Assembly: GCA_022239325.1 (NCBI GenBank)
Contig: JAKOGP010000006.1
Span: 111,290-175,289, forward strand
Length of the DNA: 64,000 nt
From: Flavobacteriaceae bacterium LSUCC0859
GTDB lineage: Bacteria; Bacteroidota; Bacteroidia; Flavobacteriales; Flavobacteriaceae
Direction: 5' to 3'
The translations under genes were made by a program, and so were the position numbers. Below the pieces are notes generated by a model. That model was not told where the DNA came from and made no database searches. It saw only the letters and a list, made by a program, of their open reading frames with translations. Below, piece by piece: positions 51,998-60,502 of the stretch. Each line of letters begins with the position of its first letter. The first letter of the stretch is position 1.

Positions 51998-53890
51998 ATG
52001 AGCACCCAAAGTAAAAAGTATGTATTTGATTTTGACAGTACCTTAACCAGTGTAGAGGCGCTGGATGTATTGGCAGAAATCACCTTGGCCAATAAGCCTG
52101 AAAAAGAGGCAGTAGTTGCTGAGATTCAAAAGATCACTAATCTTGGTATAGATGGTGATATATCTTTTACAGAGTCCTTGGAAAGACGTTTGGCTTTGTT
52201 AACGGCAAACAAAAGTGATTTAGATACTTTGGTGGGTGAATTGAAGAATAAAATATCAGACTCTATTGTTAGAAATAAAGAATTCTTTGAGAAATACGCA
52301 GATGATATTTATGTTATTTCTTGTGGGTTTAAAGAGTTCATAGAACCTATTGTGGCCTCATACAATATTCCTCCCCACAAGGTGTATGCCAATACGTTTA
52401 CCTATGACAATCAGGGAAACATCACAGGTTTTGACAAACAAAATGTACTTTCCTCTCACAACGGTAAAATTGAATGCTTAAAAAGCATGAATTTATCTGG
52501 AGAGGTTCAAGTCATTGGAGACGGGTATAGTGACTATGTAATGAGAGAGGCTGGTATTGCAGATAAATTCTTTGCTTTCACAGAAAATGTAAGCAGAGAT
52601 AAAGCTACAGCAAACGCAGATCATGTGACGCCTAATATGGATGAGTTCTTATATGTAAACGACCTTCCAAGACATATATCTTATCCTAAAAATAGGATTA
52701 AAGTTTTGTTGTTGGAAAACGTACACCCAGACGCTTTTCAAAAATTATCTAAAGATGGGTTTTCTGTAGAAACAGTGAAAACCAGTCTTTCAGAGGAAGA
52801 ATTAATTAAAAAGATAAAAGGGGTACATGTGTTAGGTATCCGATCCAAGACTCAGATTACCAAAAATGTATTAAAGGCTGCAGACAAACTCATGACAGTT
52901 AGTGCTTTCTGTATAGGAACTACACAGATAGATTTAGAAGCCTGTAAACAAAGAGGGGTCACTGTGTTTAACGCGCCCTATAGCAATACCCGTTCTGTAG
53001 TTGAATTGGCCATTGGAGAAATCATTATGCTTATGAGGAGTATTTTTCCTAGGAGCACAGAAATTCACAATGGGCAATGGAATAAAACAGCAGCCAATTC
53101 TAGAGAGGTTCGTGGCAAAAACTTAGGTATAGTGGGGTATGGAAACATTGGTAAACAATTATCTGTTTTGGCAGAGGCCATGGGAATGCATGTGTATTTT
53201 TACGATGTGAATGACCAACTATCTATAGGAAACGCCACAAAAATAGACAGTTTAGAGACTCTTTTAGGAATGTCTGACGTAGTTAGCCTGCATGTAGACG
53301 ACAACAAAGCAAACAAAGATTTTTTTGATAGCAATGCATTTGCAGCCATGAAGCCGGGCTCTTTGTTTGTGAATCTTTCAAGAGGCTTTGTGGTAAATAT
53401 TGAGGCTTTGGTAACCGCTTTAGAATCTGGTCATATTGCTGGTGCCGCTATTGATGTTTATCCAGAAGAGCCCATAAGTAATGGTCCATTCATTACGGCC
53501 TTACAAGGAATGGAAAATGTCATACTAACGCCTCATATTGGAGGTAGTACGGAAGAAGCTCAAAGAGACATAGCTAGTTTTGTACCTAACAAAATAATGG
53601 AATACATTAATTCTGGGAATACGGTAGACGCTGTTAACTTTCCAAATATTAGATTGCCAAAGCAGCTAAACTCTCATAGATTTTTGCACATCCATAAAAA
53701 TGTGCCAGGTGTCATGGCTAAAATTAATGAGGTCTTAGCTTCCTACGAGTTAAACATAACCGGTCAATTTTTGTCTACAGACCCTGAGGTTGGTTATGTG
53801 ATCTCTGATGTGAATAAAGAGTACAATAAGGAGGTTATTCAGGAATTAAAAAACATTCCAAATACCATAAAGTTTAGGGTGTTGTACTAA
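51998..53890 (+). CDS. serA: fused phosphoserine phosphatase / D-3-phosphoglycerate dehydrogenase
   Basis: A 630-residue fusion of the first and last steps of serine synthesis. The N-terminal HAD part (1 to ~215) has all four SerB motifs: D11/D13 in DFDSTLT, S108 in ISCGF, K157 in NGKIE, and D175/D179 in GDGYSD. The dehydrogenase part (~233-545) has the NAD fold at GIVGYGNIGK (377-386) and catalytic R462, E491 and H513. A C-terminal ACT domain (~560-630, HKNVPGVMAKINEVLASYEL) probably senses serine. The middle enzyme SerC is not in the window. This fusion is known in flavobacteria. Confidence 0.92.
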   Translation: MSTQSKKYVFDFDSTLTSVEALDVLAEITLANKPEKEAVVAEIQKITNLGIDGDISFTESLERRLALLTANKSDLDTLVGELKNKISDSIVRNKEFFEKYADDIYVISCGFKEFIEPIVASYNIPPHKVYANTFTYDNQGNITGFDKQNVLSSHNGKIECLKSMNLSGEVQVIGDGYSDYVMREAGIADKFFAFTENVSRDKATANADHVTPNMDEFLYVNDLPRHISYPKNRIKVLLLENVHPDAFQKLSKDGFSVETVKTSLSEEELIKKIKGVHVLGIRSKTQITKNVLKAADKLMTVSAFCIGTTQIDLEACKQRGVTVFNAPYSNTRSVVELAIGEIIMLMRSIFPRSTEIHNGQWNKTAANSREVRGKNLGIVGYGNIGKQLSVLAEAMGMHVYFYDVNDQLSIGNATKIDSLETLLGMSDVVSLHVDDNKANKDFFDSNAFAAMKPGSLFVNLSRGFVVNIEALVTALESGHIAGAAIDVYPEEPISNGPFITALQGMENVILTPHIGGSTEEAQRDIASFVPNKIMEYINSGNTVDAVNFPNIRLPKQLNSHRFLHIHKNVPGVMAKINEVLASYELNITGQFLSTDPEVGYVISDVNKEYNKEVIQELKNIPNTIKFRVLY

Positions 53891-53894
53891 GCTT

Positions 53895-54368
53895 TTATCT
53901 GTGGTGATAGGGTTCGTTTTTTAAAATAGTAAAGGCCCTATAAATTTGTTCAATAGTGAAAAGTCTCACCATTTGGTGAGAAAAGGTCATTTTTGAAAGA
54001 CTAATTTTTTGGGAAGCTTTTTCGTATACCATTTCGTGAAATCCATAGGGACCACCAATCACAAATACAATTTGTTTACAACCGCTTAGCATTTGTTTTT
54101 GCAAAAACTTTGAGAACCCTACGGAACTCAATGAGGTTCCTGTCTCATCTAGAAGAATTAATACATCTGTTGGGCTAATATGTTTTAAAATGAGTTGCCC
54201 TTCTTTTTCTTTTTGCTGGGCCTCACTCATATTTTTAGTGTTCTTTATGTCTGGAATGAGCTGTAATTCAAAGCCAATGTAGTGTTTGAGTCTGGCAGTG
54301 TACAAATCGATGAGCTCCTGAAGCGGTTTTTGATCTGTTTTTCCTACAACTAAAAGTTTTATAGTCAT
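53895..54368 (-). CDS. rlmH: 23S rRNA (pseudouridine1915-N3)-methyltransferase
   Basis: A 157-residue SPOUT methyltransferase that methylates pseudouridine 1915 of 23S rRNA as the last maturation step on the 70S ribosome. It has the N-terminal MTIKLLVVGKTDQKPLQELI, the SAM knot FVIGGPYGFHEMVYEKA, and the invariant C-terminus SHQMVRLFTIEQIYRA with NEPYHHR at the end. Normal length. Its stop lies 4 bases from the serA stop, so the two genes converge with no terminator between them. Confidence 0.95.
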   Translation of the reverse strand: MTIKLLVVGKTDQKPLQELIDLYTARLKHYIGFELQLIPDIKNTKNMSEAQQKEKEGQLILKHISPTDVLILLDETGTSLSSVGFSKFLQKQMLSGCKQIVFVIGGPYGFHEMVYEKASQKISLSKMTFSHQMVRLFTIEQIYRAFTILKNEPYHHR

Positions 54369-54442
54369 TTTACGAGTATCTGCTTACAAAGGTATTTGTT
54401 TTTGTTAATTTAGCGTTCAGCAAGACCCTGTGATTATTTATT

Positions 54443-55417
54443 ATGTCTAAAGAGATTGAAGAAAAACTATCTAAAATTCCCGTTGTGAGGAATCTAGTAG
54501 CCCTTCTCGCAAAAATCAAGCTACCTGGTTTTGAAGGACTTTCTTTCTATGATCTAGTAGAAATGTATGTATTAGGTATTGTCAGAGGGGCTCTTTCTAC
54601 AAGAGCCAGTGCCATTGCCTTTTCTTTATTTATGGCGCTTTTTCCTCTTTTAATTTTTATACTCACTTTGGTTCCTTTTATTATTCCATATGTTCAAATA
54701 GGAAGTCAAGACTTTGAGCAACAGCTTTTCTTTTTTATGGAATCTTTTTTGCCTCAGGCCACTGGAGATTATTTTTCAGAAATATTTAGTCAAATAAATC
54801 AAAACAAGCAATCTGGATTACTTTCTACCTCTTTTTTTGTGTCCATTTTTCTTGTTGCAAATGGGGTTAATGCCATTTTTGGGGGTTTTGAAAATTCGTA
54901 TCATACCCAATTGAATAGAAATTTTTTTAAGCAGTATTTTTTTGCTTTGTGGGTTGGTTTAATGTTGTCCCTCCTTTTTATTTTGGGAGCTATTGGTTTT
55001 GTCTATTTTGAGTTTTATATTTTAGATACCATTACAGATTTTACTTTAAGAAACAAATACGCTTCTGCCTTAGACCAAAAATTGGAATTTATTTCTTGGC
55101 TAAAAACAGCCTTCTTTGCCGCTTTATTTTATTTAATTACTGCCATTCTGTATTATTTTGGAACAGCAGAAACTAAGAAAATGACATTCTTTTCATTAGG
55201 AGCCTTAGTGACCACCATTTTATTTTTGTTAAGCTCCTACTTTTTTGGAGTGTATATAGATCATTTTTCTACCTATAACCAACTATACGGCGCACTTGGT
55301 GGCTTACTTATTCTCATGGTCTATATTTGGATCAATGCCAATGTGCTATTATTAGGCTTTGAATTAAACATGAGTTTATTGTCCCTAAAGCAATCTGTAT
55401 TTATAAACAAAGAATAA
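54443..55417 (+). CDS. YihY/BrkB family membrane protein
   Basis: A 324-residue inner-membrane protein with about six helices (near 45-65, 95-120, 140-165, 190-215, 225-250, 265-300). The conserved RGALSTRASAIAFSLFMALFPLLIF block and the YGALGGLLILMVYIWINANVLLLG block near the end define the YihY (formerly RNase BN/BrkB) family. Proposed roles include membrane transport or envelope function; none is established. priA starts three bases after its stop, so both are co-transcribed. Confidence 0.88.
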   Translation: MSKEIEEKLSKIPVVRNLVALLAKIKLPGFEGLSFYDLVEMYVLGIVRGALSTRASAIAFSLFMALFPLLIFILTLVPFIIPYVQIGSQDFEQQLFFFMESFLPQATGDYFSEIFSQINQNKQSGLLSTSFFVSIFLVANGVNAIFGGFENSYHTQLNRNFFKQYFFALWVGLMLSLLFILGAIGFVYFEFYILDTITDFTLRNKYASALDQKLEFISWLKTAFFAALFYLITAILYYFGTAETKKMTFFSLGALVTTILFLLSSYFFGVYIDHFSTYNQLYGALGGLLILMVYIWINANVLLLGFELNMSLLSLKQSVFINKE

Positions 55418-55420
55418 AGG

Positions 55421-57868
55421 ATGGCTACTTATATTGACGTGATTCTTCCGCTGCCTGTAAAACAGTTTTTTACCTATGTTGTTTCAGAAGAAGAATATGC
55501 GTTTTTACAGCCAGGCATGAGATTGGCGGTCCCTTTTGGTCGGTCTAAGGTATATACTGCCTTGGCTTATAAGTTTCACCAAACGGCGCCCACAACCTAC
55601 GAGCCCAAATCTATATTGGCTATATTAGATGCTAAACCCATAGTGACAGAAGTCCAATTGAAACATTGGGAATGGGTTGCTTCTTATTATATGTGCAGTC
55701 TGGGATCTGTTTTTAAATCTGCTGTGCCAGCTGCCTATCTTTTGGAGGGAGAAACGCACATTATAATGCACCCAGAGGCATTGAATAAGATGCCGCAACC
55801 CACTATATCTCATGCGTCAAAATTAATTTTGTCTGCCTTGTCTTCAGGAGAGATGTATACCATTCAATCCTTATCCAAGGAAATAGGCATACAAAATATA
55901 TTTTCCCCCTTAGAAGAATTGTTAGGCCTTCATTTGGTAAAGTTGGAGGAAAGTTTACAAGCAAAATACAAGCCAAAATACAGAAATGAATACGAGCTGG
56001 CTCCCCTTCATAAATCTGAAGATAAAGAGATAGTAAAAGCACTTAAAAGAGCACCCAAACAGTTAGAATTGTATAGGTTTTTTCTTCGTGTAAATATGGA
56101 AGAAACAGTTACAGACGCGCTACTAAAAGAGCGGGATTTTAGTCCGTCTGCACTCAGATCTTTGGTAGAAAAAGAGATAGTTATTCAAAAAAGTAAGAGA
56201 ATAGATCGCGTAGTTTTTGATCATAGCAAAACCATTCAACCCTTAAAAATATTGAATGTAGAACAGCAGCAGGCCCTTGAAGGTATTGAATCTGGTTTTG
56301 CCAAAGGACGTGTGTGTCTTCTTCACGGTGTTACTGCCTCAGGTAAAACAGAAGTTTTTGCCGCTCTAATTCAAAAAGCCATTAAGCAGGGAAAACAAGC
56401 CTTGTATTTATTGCCAGAGATAGCACTAACTACACAATTAATTAAAAGGCTTCAACTTTATTTTGGGGCTCAAGTGGCTGTTTTTCACTCAAAATATAGC
56501 CTTCAAGAGCGTGTAGAAGTTTGGCGTCAGGTGTTGGAGTCCTCTTCTAAAGCTAAACTCATTGTTGGCGCTAGATCTGCCTTGTTTTTACCTTTTAATA
56601 ATTTAGGTTTAATTGTTGTAGACGAGGAACACGAAGCATCCTTTAAACAATACGATCCTGCTCCCAGATATCACGCTAGAGACGCTGCGGTGGTTCTGGC
56701 AAAACTGTCCAAAGCTTCTATTGTTTTAGGATCTGCTACTCCTAGCTTAGAGAGTTTATACAATACCATAAGCGGTAAATATCATCTAAGTACCTTGAGT
56801 ACAAGGCATTCAGATATACAGATGCCAGACATAAAGCTAGTAGATTTAAAAGAGCAGTACAAGAAGAAAAAAATGAAATACCATTTTTCGGAGGTGCTTT
56901 TCTTGGCCATTGAAGAAGCATTGCAATTAGGAGAACAAGTTATTTTATTCCAAAACAGAAGGGGGTATGCTCCAGTTGTTGAATGTTTCACCTGTGGCCA
57001 TACGCCACATTGTACAGCATGTGATGTTAGTCTCACTTTTCATTCAAACAAAGGGGTGTTAAGGTGTCATTATTGTGGCTTAGAAGAGCTTAAAAAAAAC
57101 CATTGTGTGAGCTGTGGTAGTCTAGAAATAAATACGAAGGGATTTGGAACAGAACAAGTTCAAGAGGCATTGGGGATTTTATTTCCAGAAGCTAAAGTAG
57201 CTCGAATGGACTTGGATACCACACGCACAAAAAATGCCTACCAGCAAATTATAGATAGTTTTGAAAATCAGGAGATAGATATTCTTGTGGGAACGCAAAT
57301 GCTCAGCAAGGGCTTAGATTTCAGGAATATTTCTTTAGTTGGGGTCATGTCTGCAGATTCTTTATTGAATTTCCCCGATTTTAGAGCCCACGAAAAAACC
57401 TTCCAACTTCTAACCCAGGTTGCAGGAAGGGCTGGAAGAACTTCTAAAAGGGGAAAGGTACTCATTCAAAGTTTTAATCCGCATCACGAAATATTACAGC
57501 AGGTAACTCAGCACGACTATAAGGGGATGTCTAAGGAGCAATTGTATCAAAGAGAAATTTATAAATATCCGCCCTATAACAAACTCATAAAGATTACTTT
57601 AAAGCATAAAGATTACAACAAACTAAACCAGGCAGCAGAATGGTACGCTAAGGGGCTTCGCAATTTATTTCCTGTTGGGGTTTTAGGGCCTGAGTTTCCA
57701 GCAGTTGCCAGAATAAGAAATTTATATTTGAAAAATATACTTTTAAAAATACCTGTAGAAATAAGCATTCAAGCAACCAAGAAAGCTTTGAGTCGTTTAG
57801 AGCGTTCCTTTGAAGCCATACCAGCCTACAAAGGGGTACGTTTAATATTTGTTGTAGACCCTTATTAG
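55421..57868 (+). CDS. priA: primosomal protein N' (replication restart helicase)
   Basis: An 815-residue 3'-5' DNA helicase that reloads the replisome at stalled forks. The N-terminal 3'-DNA-binding domain begins YIDVILPLPVKQFFTYVV. Walker A is HGVTASGKTEVF, the DEEH box is VVDEEHEASF, and GSATPSLESL is motif III. The zinc module has paired cysteines in CFTCGHTPHCTAC and CHYCGLEEL with CVSCGSLE after it. GTQMLSKGLDF and QVAGRAGRTSKRG are in the second helicase lobe. Length matches flavobacterial PriA. Its 5' neighbour is the YihY-family gene. Confidence 0.95.
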   Translation: MATYIDVILPLPVKQFFTYVVSEEEYAFLQPGMRLAVPFGRSKVYTALAYKFHQTAPTTYEPKSILAILDAKPIVTEVQLKHWEWVASYYMCSLGSVFKSAVPAAYLLEGETHIIMHPEALNKMPQPTISHASKLILSALSSGEMYTIQSLSKEIGIQNIFSPLEELLGLHLVKLEESLQAKYKPKYRNEYELAPLHKSEDKEIVKALKRAPKQLELYRFFLRVNMEETVTDALLKERDFSPSALRSLVEKEIVIQKSKRIDRVVFDHSKTIQPLKILNVEQQQALEGIESGFAKGRVCLLHGVTASGKTEVFAALIQKAIKQGKQALYLLPEIALTTQLIKRLQLYFGAQVAVFHSKYSLQERVEVWRQVLESSSKAKLIVGARSALFLPFNNLGLIVVDEEHEASFKQYDPAPRYHARDAAVVLAKLSKASIVLGSATPSLESLYNTISGKYHLSTLSTRHSDIQMPDIKLVDLKEQYKKKKMKYHFSEVLFLAIEEALQLGEQVILFQNRRGYAPVVECFTCGHTPHCTACDVSLTFHSNKGVLRCHYCGLEELKKNHCVSCGSLEINTKGFGTEQVQEALGILFPEAKVARMDLDTTRTKNAYQQIIDSFENQEIDILVGTQMLSKGLDFRNISLVGVMSADSLLNFPDFRAHEKTFQLLTQVAGRAGRTSKRGKVLIQSFNPHHEILQQVTQHDYKGMSKEQLYQREIYKYPPYNKLIKITLKHKDYNKLNQAAEWYAKGLRNLFPVGVLGPEFPAVARIRNLYLKNILLKIPVEISIQATKKALSRLERSFEAIPAYKGVRLIFVVDPY

Positions 57869-57904
57869 CCTGTAATTCGTCCTTTGTTTTCAGAGAGTCT
57901 TTAA

Positions 57905-58600
57905 TTAAATATATTTTAATGCTTCAGTAAGGTCATTTTTCTTTGCCCTACTTACTGGAAAGGTTTTGTTACCTATGATAACCACCTTACTATTAAAGCT
58001 ATTGATTCTTTCAATATTTACCACATAGGATTTGTGAATTCTTACGAATGTTTGTGAAGGCAGCTGCAAATGAAAGTTTTTTAAGGAAGAAAGAATCATA
58101 ATATTGCTGTCTAAGGTAACCACTTGAACATAGTCACCTTTAGCTTCTATCCATTTAATCTCATTAATATTAATTCTTTTTTGACTCATTTTAGATTTAA
58201 TAAAAATCTGATTGTCAGAGTCGTCATTGATATGAATTTGCTCGTATTTAAGCATGGCCCTTTTTATAGCCAAATCAAAACGAGTTAGCAATATGGGTTT
58301 TTGTAAAAAATCTGTCACATCGTATTCAAAAGCCTTAAGTGCGTGCTCTGGTTTACCTGCAACTACTATCACTTGGGGTTTGTAGTTCAGTGTTTCCAGG
58401 AGTTCAAATCCAGAAATTAAGGGCATTTCAATATCTAAAAAGATAAGATCTACCATGCGATTGTTAATTCCGTTCTTCGCCTCAATCGCATTTCTAAAGC
58501 TTGTAACAAGCACTAGATCTGGATGGCTATTGATAATTCGTTCTAAAGTCATCCTTTGGATATCTGAATCCTCTACAATAACACATTTTAATTTTGACAT
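57905..58600 (-). CDS. LytTR-type response regulator
   Basis: A 231-residue two-domain regulator. The receiver domain has the acidic pocket IVEDSD (8-13) and the phosphorylation site D56 in DLIFLDIEMP, with the Lys in DFLQKPILL. A LytTR DNA-binding domain (KWIEAKGDYVQVVTL, then TFVRIHKSYVVNIERI, ending VSRAKKNDLTEALKYI) follows from about residue 130. No sensor kinase is adjacent on either side, so it is an orphan in this window. It converges with priA. Confidence 0.9.
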   Translation of the reverse strand: MSKLKCVIVEDSDIQRMTLERIINSHPDLVLVTSFRNAIEAKNGINNRMVDLIFLDIEMPLISGFELLETLNYKPQVIVVAGKPEHALKAFEYDVTDFLQKPILLTRFDLAIKRAMLKYEQIHINDDSDNQIFIKSKMSQKRININEIKWIEAKGDYVQVVTLDSNIMILSSLKNFHLQLPSQTFVRIHKSYVVNIERINSFNSKVVIIGNKTFPVSRAKKNDLTEALKYI

Positions 58601-58779
58601 AAGGCAAGGCTTTAAGATTTGGATATTATAAAAGTATTCTTATTGGTCTTTCCAAAATAATTTTTGATGTTAAGTAGCTTTATTTTGTTGTGAAGCGAGT
58701 ATATGTTGTAGTTTAAGTGTATCTATCATCCGATATTCTGCTATAAATCTTGATTTATTTAACAAGTAGAGGTTTTGTT

Positions 58780-58809
58780 TTGCTCATATAGAAATTATAT
58801 TTACTTTTG
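58780..58809 (+). promoter_or_regulatory. rpsF operon promoter
   Basis: TTG at 58780-58782 and TACTTTTG at 58802-58809 with exactly 19 bases between, followed by CAC. The leader before the rpsF ATG is only ~15 bases. Confidence 0.8.
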
Positions 58810-58830
58810 CACTCTTAAATTAATATACAT

Positions 58831-59169
58831 ATGAACCATTACGAAACTGTTTTCATTTTGAATCCCGTTCTTTCTGAAACCCAGATTGAGGAAACAGTTA
58901 AGAAATTTGAGGATTTCTTAATTAGCAAAGGCGCCAAAATGGTAGCCAAAGAAAATTGGGGGCTTAAGAAATTAGCCTATGCCATTCAACACAAAAAAAG
59001 TGGTTTTTACCATTTGTTTGAATTCACTGCACCTGGAGAAGTCATTACTCCTTACGAGCAAGAATTTAAAAGAGAAGAGCGTGTTATGCGTTTCTTAACT
59101 GTAAAATTAGACAAGCATGCCATTTCATGGGCAGAGCGTAGAAGAGTTAAATTACAAACTAAAGCTTAA
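58831..59169 (+). CDS. rpsF: 30S ribosomal protein S6
   Basis: A 112-residue S6 of the small-subunit platform, with the N-terminus [20 protein letters not shown], the mid-segment [20 protein letters not shown] and the [13 protein letters not shown] [14 protein letters not shown]. It forms a heterodimer with S18, whose gene follows 5 bases later. First gene of the rpsF-rpsR-rplI operon, which has a consensus promoter and a terminator. Confidence 0.97.
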   Translation: MNHYETVFILNPVLSETQIEETVKKFEDFLISKGAKMVAKENWGLKKLAYAIQHKKSGFYHLFEFTAPGEVITPYEQEFKREERVMRFLTVKLDKHAISWAERRRVKLQTKA

Positions 59170-59174
59170 TTATT

Positions 59175-59468
59175 ATGTCTATAGAACAACAAGCAAAAGG
59201 TAAAAAAGACGGAGAAATCAGATATTTAACTCCGTTAAACATAGATACAAACAAGCAGAAAAAATACTGTCGTTTTAAAAAGTCAGGTATTAAGTATGTA
59301 GATTATAAAGACCCAGATTTTTTAATGAAGCTAGTAAACGAGCAGGGGAAACTTTTGCCAAGAAGATTAACTGGTACTTCATTAAAATACCAGCGTAAAG
59401 TGGCTACAGCTGTGAAAAGAGCACGTCACATTGCATTAATGCCTTACGTAGGCGATTTATTAAAATAA
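59175..59468 (+). CDS. rpsR: 30S ribosomal protein S18
   Basis: A 97-residue S18 that pairs with S6 on the 30S platform. The conserved [20 protein letters not shown] and [20 protein letters not shown] segments are present, with a basic C-terminus ([17 protein letters not shown]). A single Cys is seen in place of the zinc-type CxxC. Middle gene of the operon. Confidence 0.97.
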   Translation: MSIEQQAKGKKDGEIRYLTPLNIDTNKQKKYCRFKKSGIKYVDYKDPDFLMKLVNEQGKLLPRRLTGTSLKYQRKVATAVKRARHIALMPYVGDLLK

Positions 59469-59480
59469 AAGCGACGCATC

Positions 59481-59930
59481 ATGGAACTTATATTAAGAGA
59501 AGACGTACAGAACCTAGGTTTTAAAGATGATATTGTAACCGTTAAAAACGGATATGGTAGAAACTACTTAATCCCACAAGGATTGGCTGCTATGGCTACA
59601 TCTTCTGCTAAAAAAGTATTGGCAGAAAATTTAAAGCAAAGAGCGCACAAAGAGAAGAAAGTTGTTGCAGAGGCTACAAAATTAGCAGACGCTTTAAAAC
59701 AATTGGAGATTAAATTAACTGCTAAAACAGCTGGAGGAGATAAGTTATTTGGATCTATTTCAAATATAGACCTAGCAGAGGCTATTGAAAAAGCAGGTCA
59801 TGCCATTGAAAGAAAATTCATCAATATCCCAGGTGGAACGGTGAAGAGAACTGGGGCATATACAGCTCAAATTCGTCTGCACAGAGAAGTGATTGTAGAC
59901 CTCGATTTTGAAGTTGTTTCTGAAGCTTAG
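59481..59930 (+). CDS. rplI: 50S ribosomal protein L9
   Basis: A 149-residue L9, the elongated two-domain protein that projects from the 50S near the L1 stalk. The N-terminal domain MELILREDVQNLGFKDDIVT with VKNGYGRNYLIPQGLA is followed by the long connecting helix (KKVLAENLKQRAHKEKKVVA) and the C-terminal RNA-binding domain ending IVDLDFEVVSEA. Last gene of the operon, followed by a terminator. Confidence 0.97.
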   Translation: MELILREDVQNLGFKDDIVTVKNGYGRNYLIPQGLAAMATSSAKKVLAENLKQRAHKEKKVVAEATKLADALKQLEIKLTAKTAGGDKLFGSISNIDLAEAIEKAGHAIERKFINIPGGTVKRTGAYTAQIRLHREVIVDLDFEVVSEA

Positions 59931-59961
59931 TAATAAAGAATTTTAGTGTATAACTATTTAG

Positions 59962-59987
59962 AGCCATCCATTGGGTGGCTTTTTTAT
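59962..59987 (+). terminator. intrinsic terminator after rplI
   Basis: Stem agccatcc (59962-59969) / gggtggct (59973-59980) with one wobble and a 3-base loop, followed by a T-rich run. It lies 31 bases after the rplI stop. Confidence 0.85.
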
Positions 59988-60005
59988 TTACATTATTTTT
60001 GCAGC

Positions 60006-60476
60006 ATGAAATATACCCGCCTCACCAAGGAACAATTAGAAGAGCTGCAGCCGGAATTCGTCAATTTTTTAGCTACCCAATCTATTAGTGCACAGGAGTG
60101 GGCAGACATTAAAGCAAACAAACCAGCAGTGGCAGAGGAAGAATTGGATGTCTTTAGCGATCTCATTTGGGAGGGCGTTTTAACTAAGGTGTCCTATTTA
60201 GAAAACATTGGGGCACAACAAATGCACTTATTTGCTGCCTTTGAAAAAGAAATTAAACTTATTTCAGTTAAAGTACTGAATCCAGAGATAGATCTAACTA
60301 CAACTGAGGGTTTCTCTTGGTTTAAGAAAAATTTTCAGGGAGATTACGTAGAGTATTTAACTGCAGCTAAGGCTTACAAATTAGAGCGCAATGTAGAGCT
60401 ATTTGACCTCATAAAGCAAGGTGCTGTGATTACCAAAGGGGAATTGTACAATTGGTTTGACAATCTCATAGAATAA
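60006..60476 (+). CDS. DUF6495 family protein
   Basis: A 156-residue soluble protein found in flavobacteria just downstream of rplI. The start at 60006 (MKYTRLTKEQLEELQPEFVN) is chosen because upstream in-frame codons run through the rplI terminator. The body is acidic and helical (SAQEWADIKANKPAVAEEEL, DVFSDLIWEGVLTKVSYLEN) with no membrane segment. Function is unknown. It lies 26 bases before hisS and is probably co-transcribed with it. Confidence 0.75.
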   Translation: MKYTRLTKEQLEELQPEFVNFLATQSISAQEWADIKANKPAVAEEELDVFSDLIWEGVLTKVSYLENIGAQQMHLFAAFEKEIKLISVKVLNPEIDLTTTEGFSWFKKNFQGDYVEYLTAAKAYKLERNVELFDLIKQGAVITKGELYNWFDNLIE

Positions 60477-60502
60477 ACTACTTTTACTTTTTATACATTT
60501 TT

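Noticed and set aside
58810..58830. S6:S18 autoregulatory leader before rpsF
   Set aside because: The promoter leaves only ~15 bases of leader, so no structured element fits.
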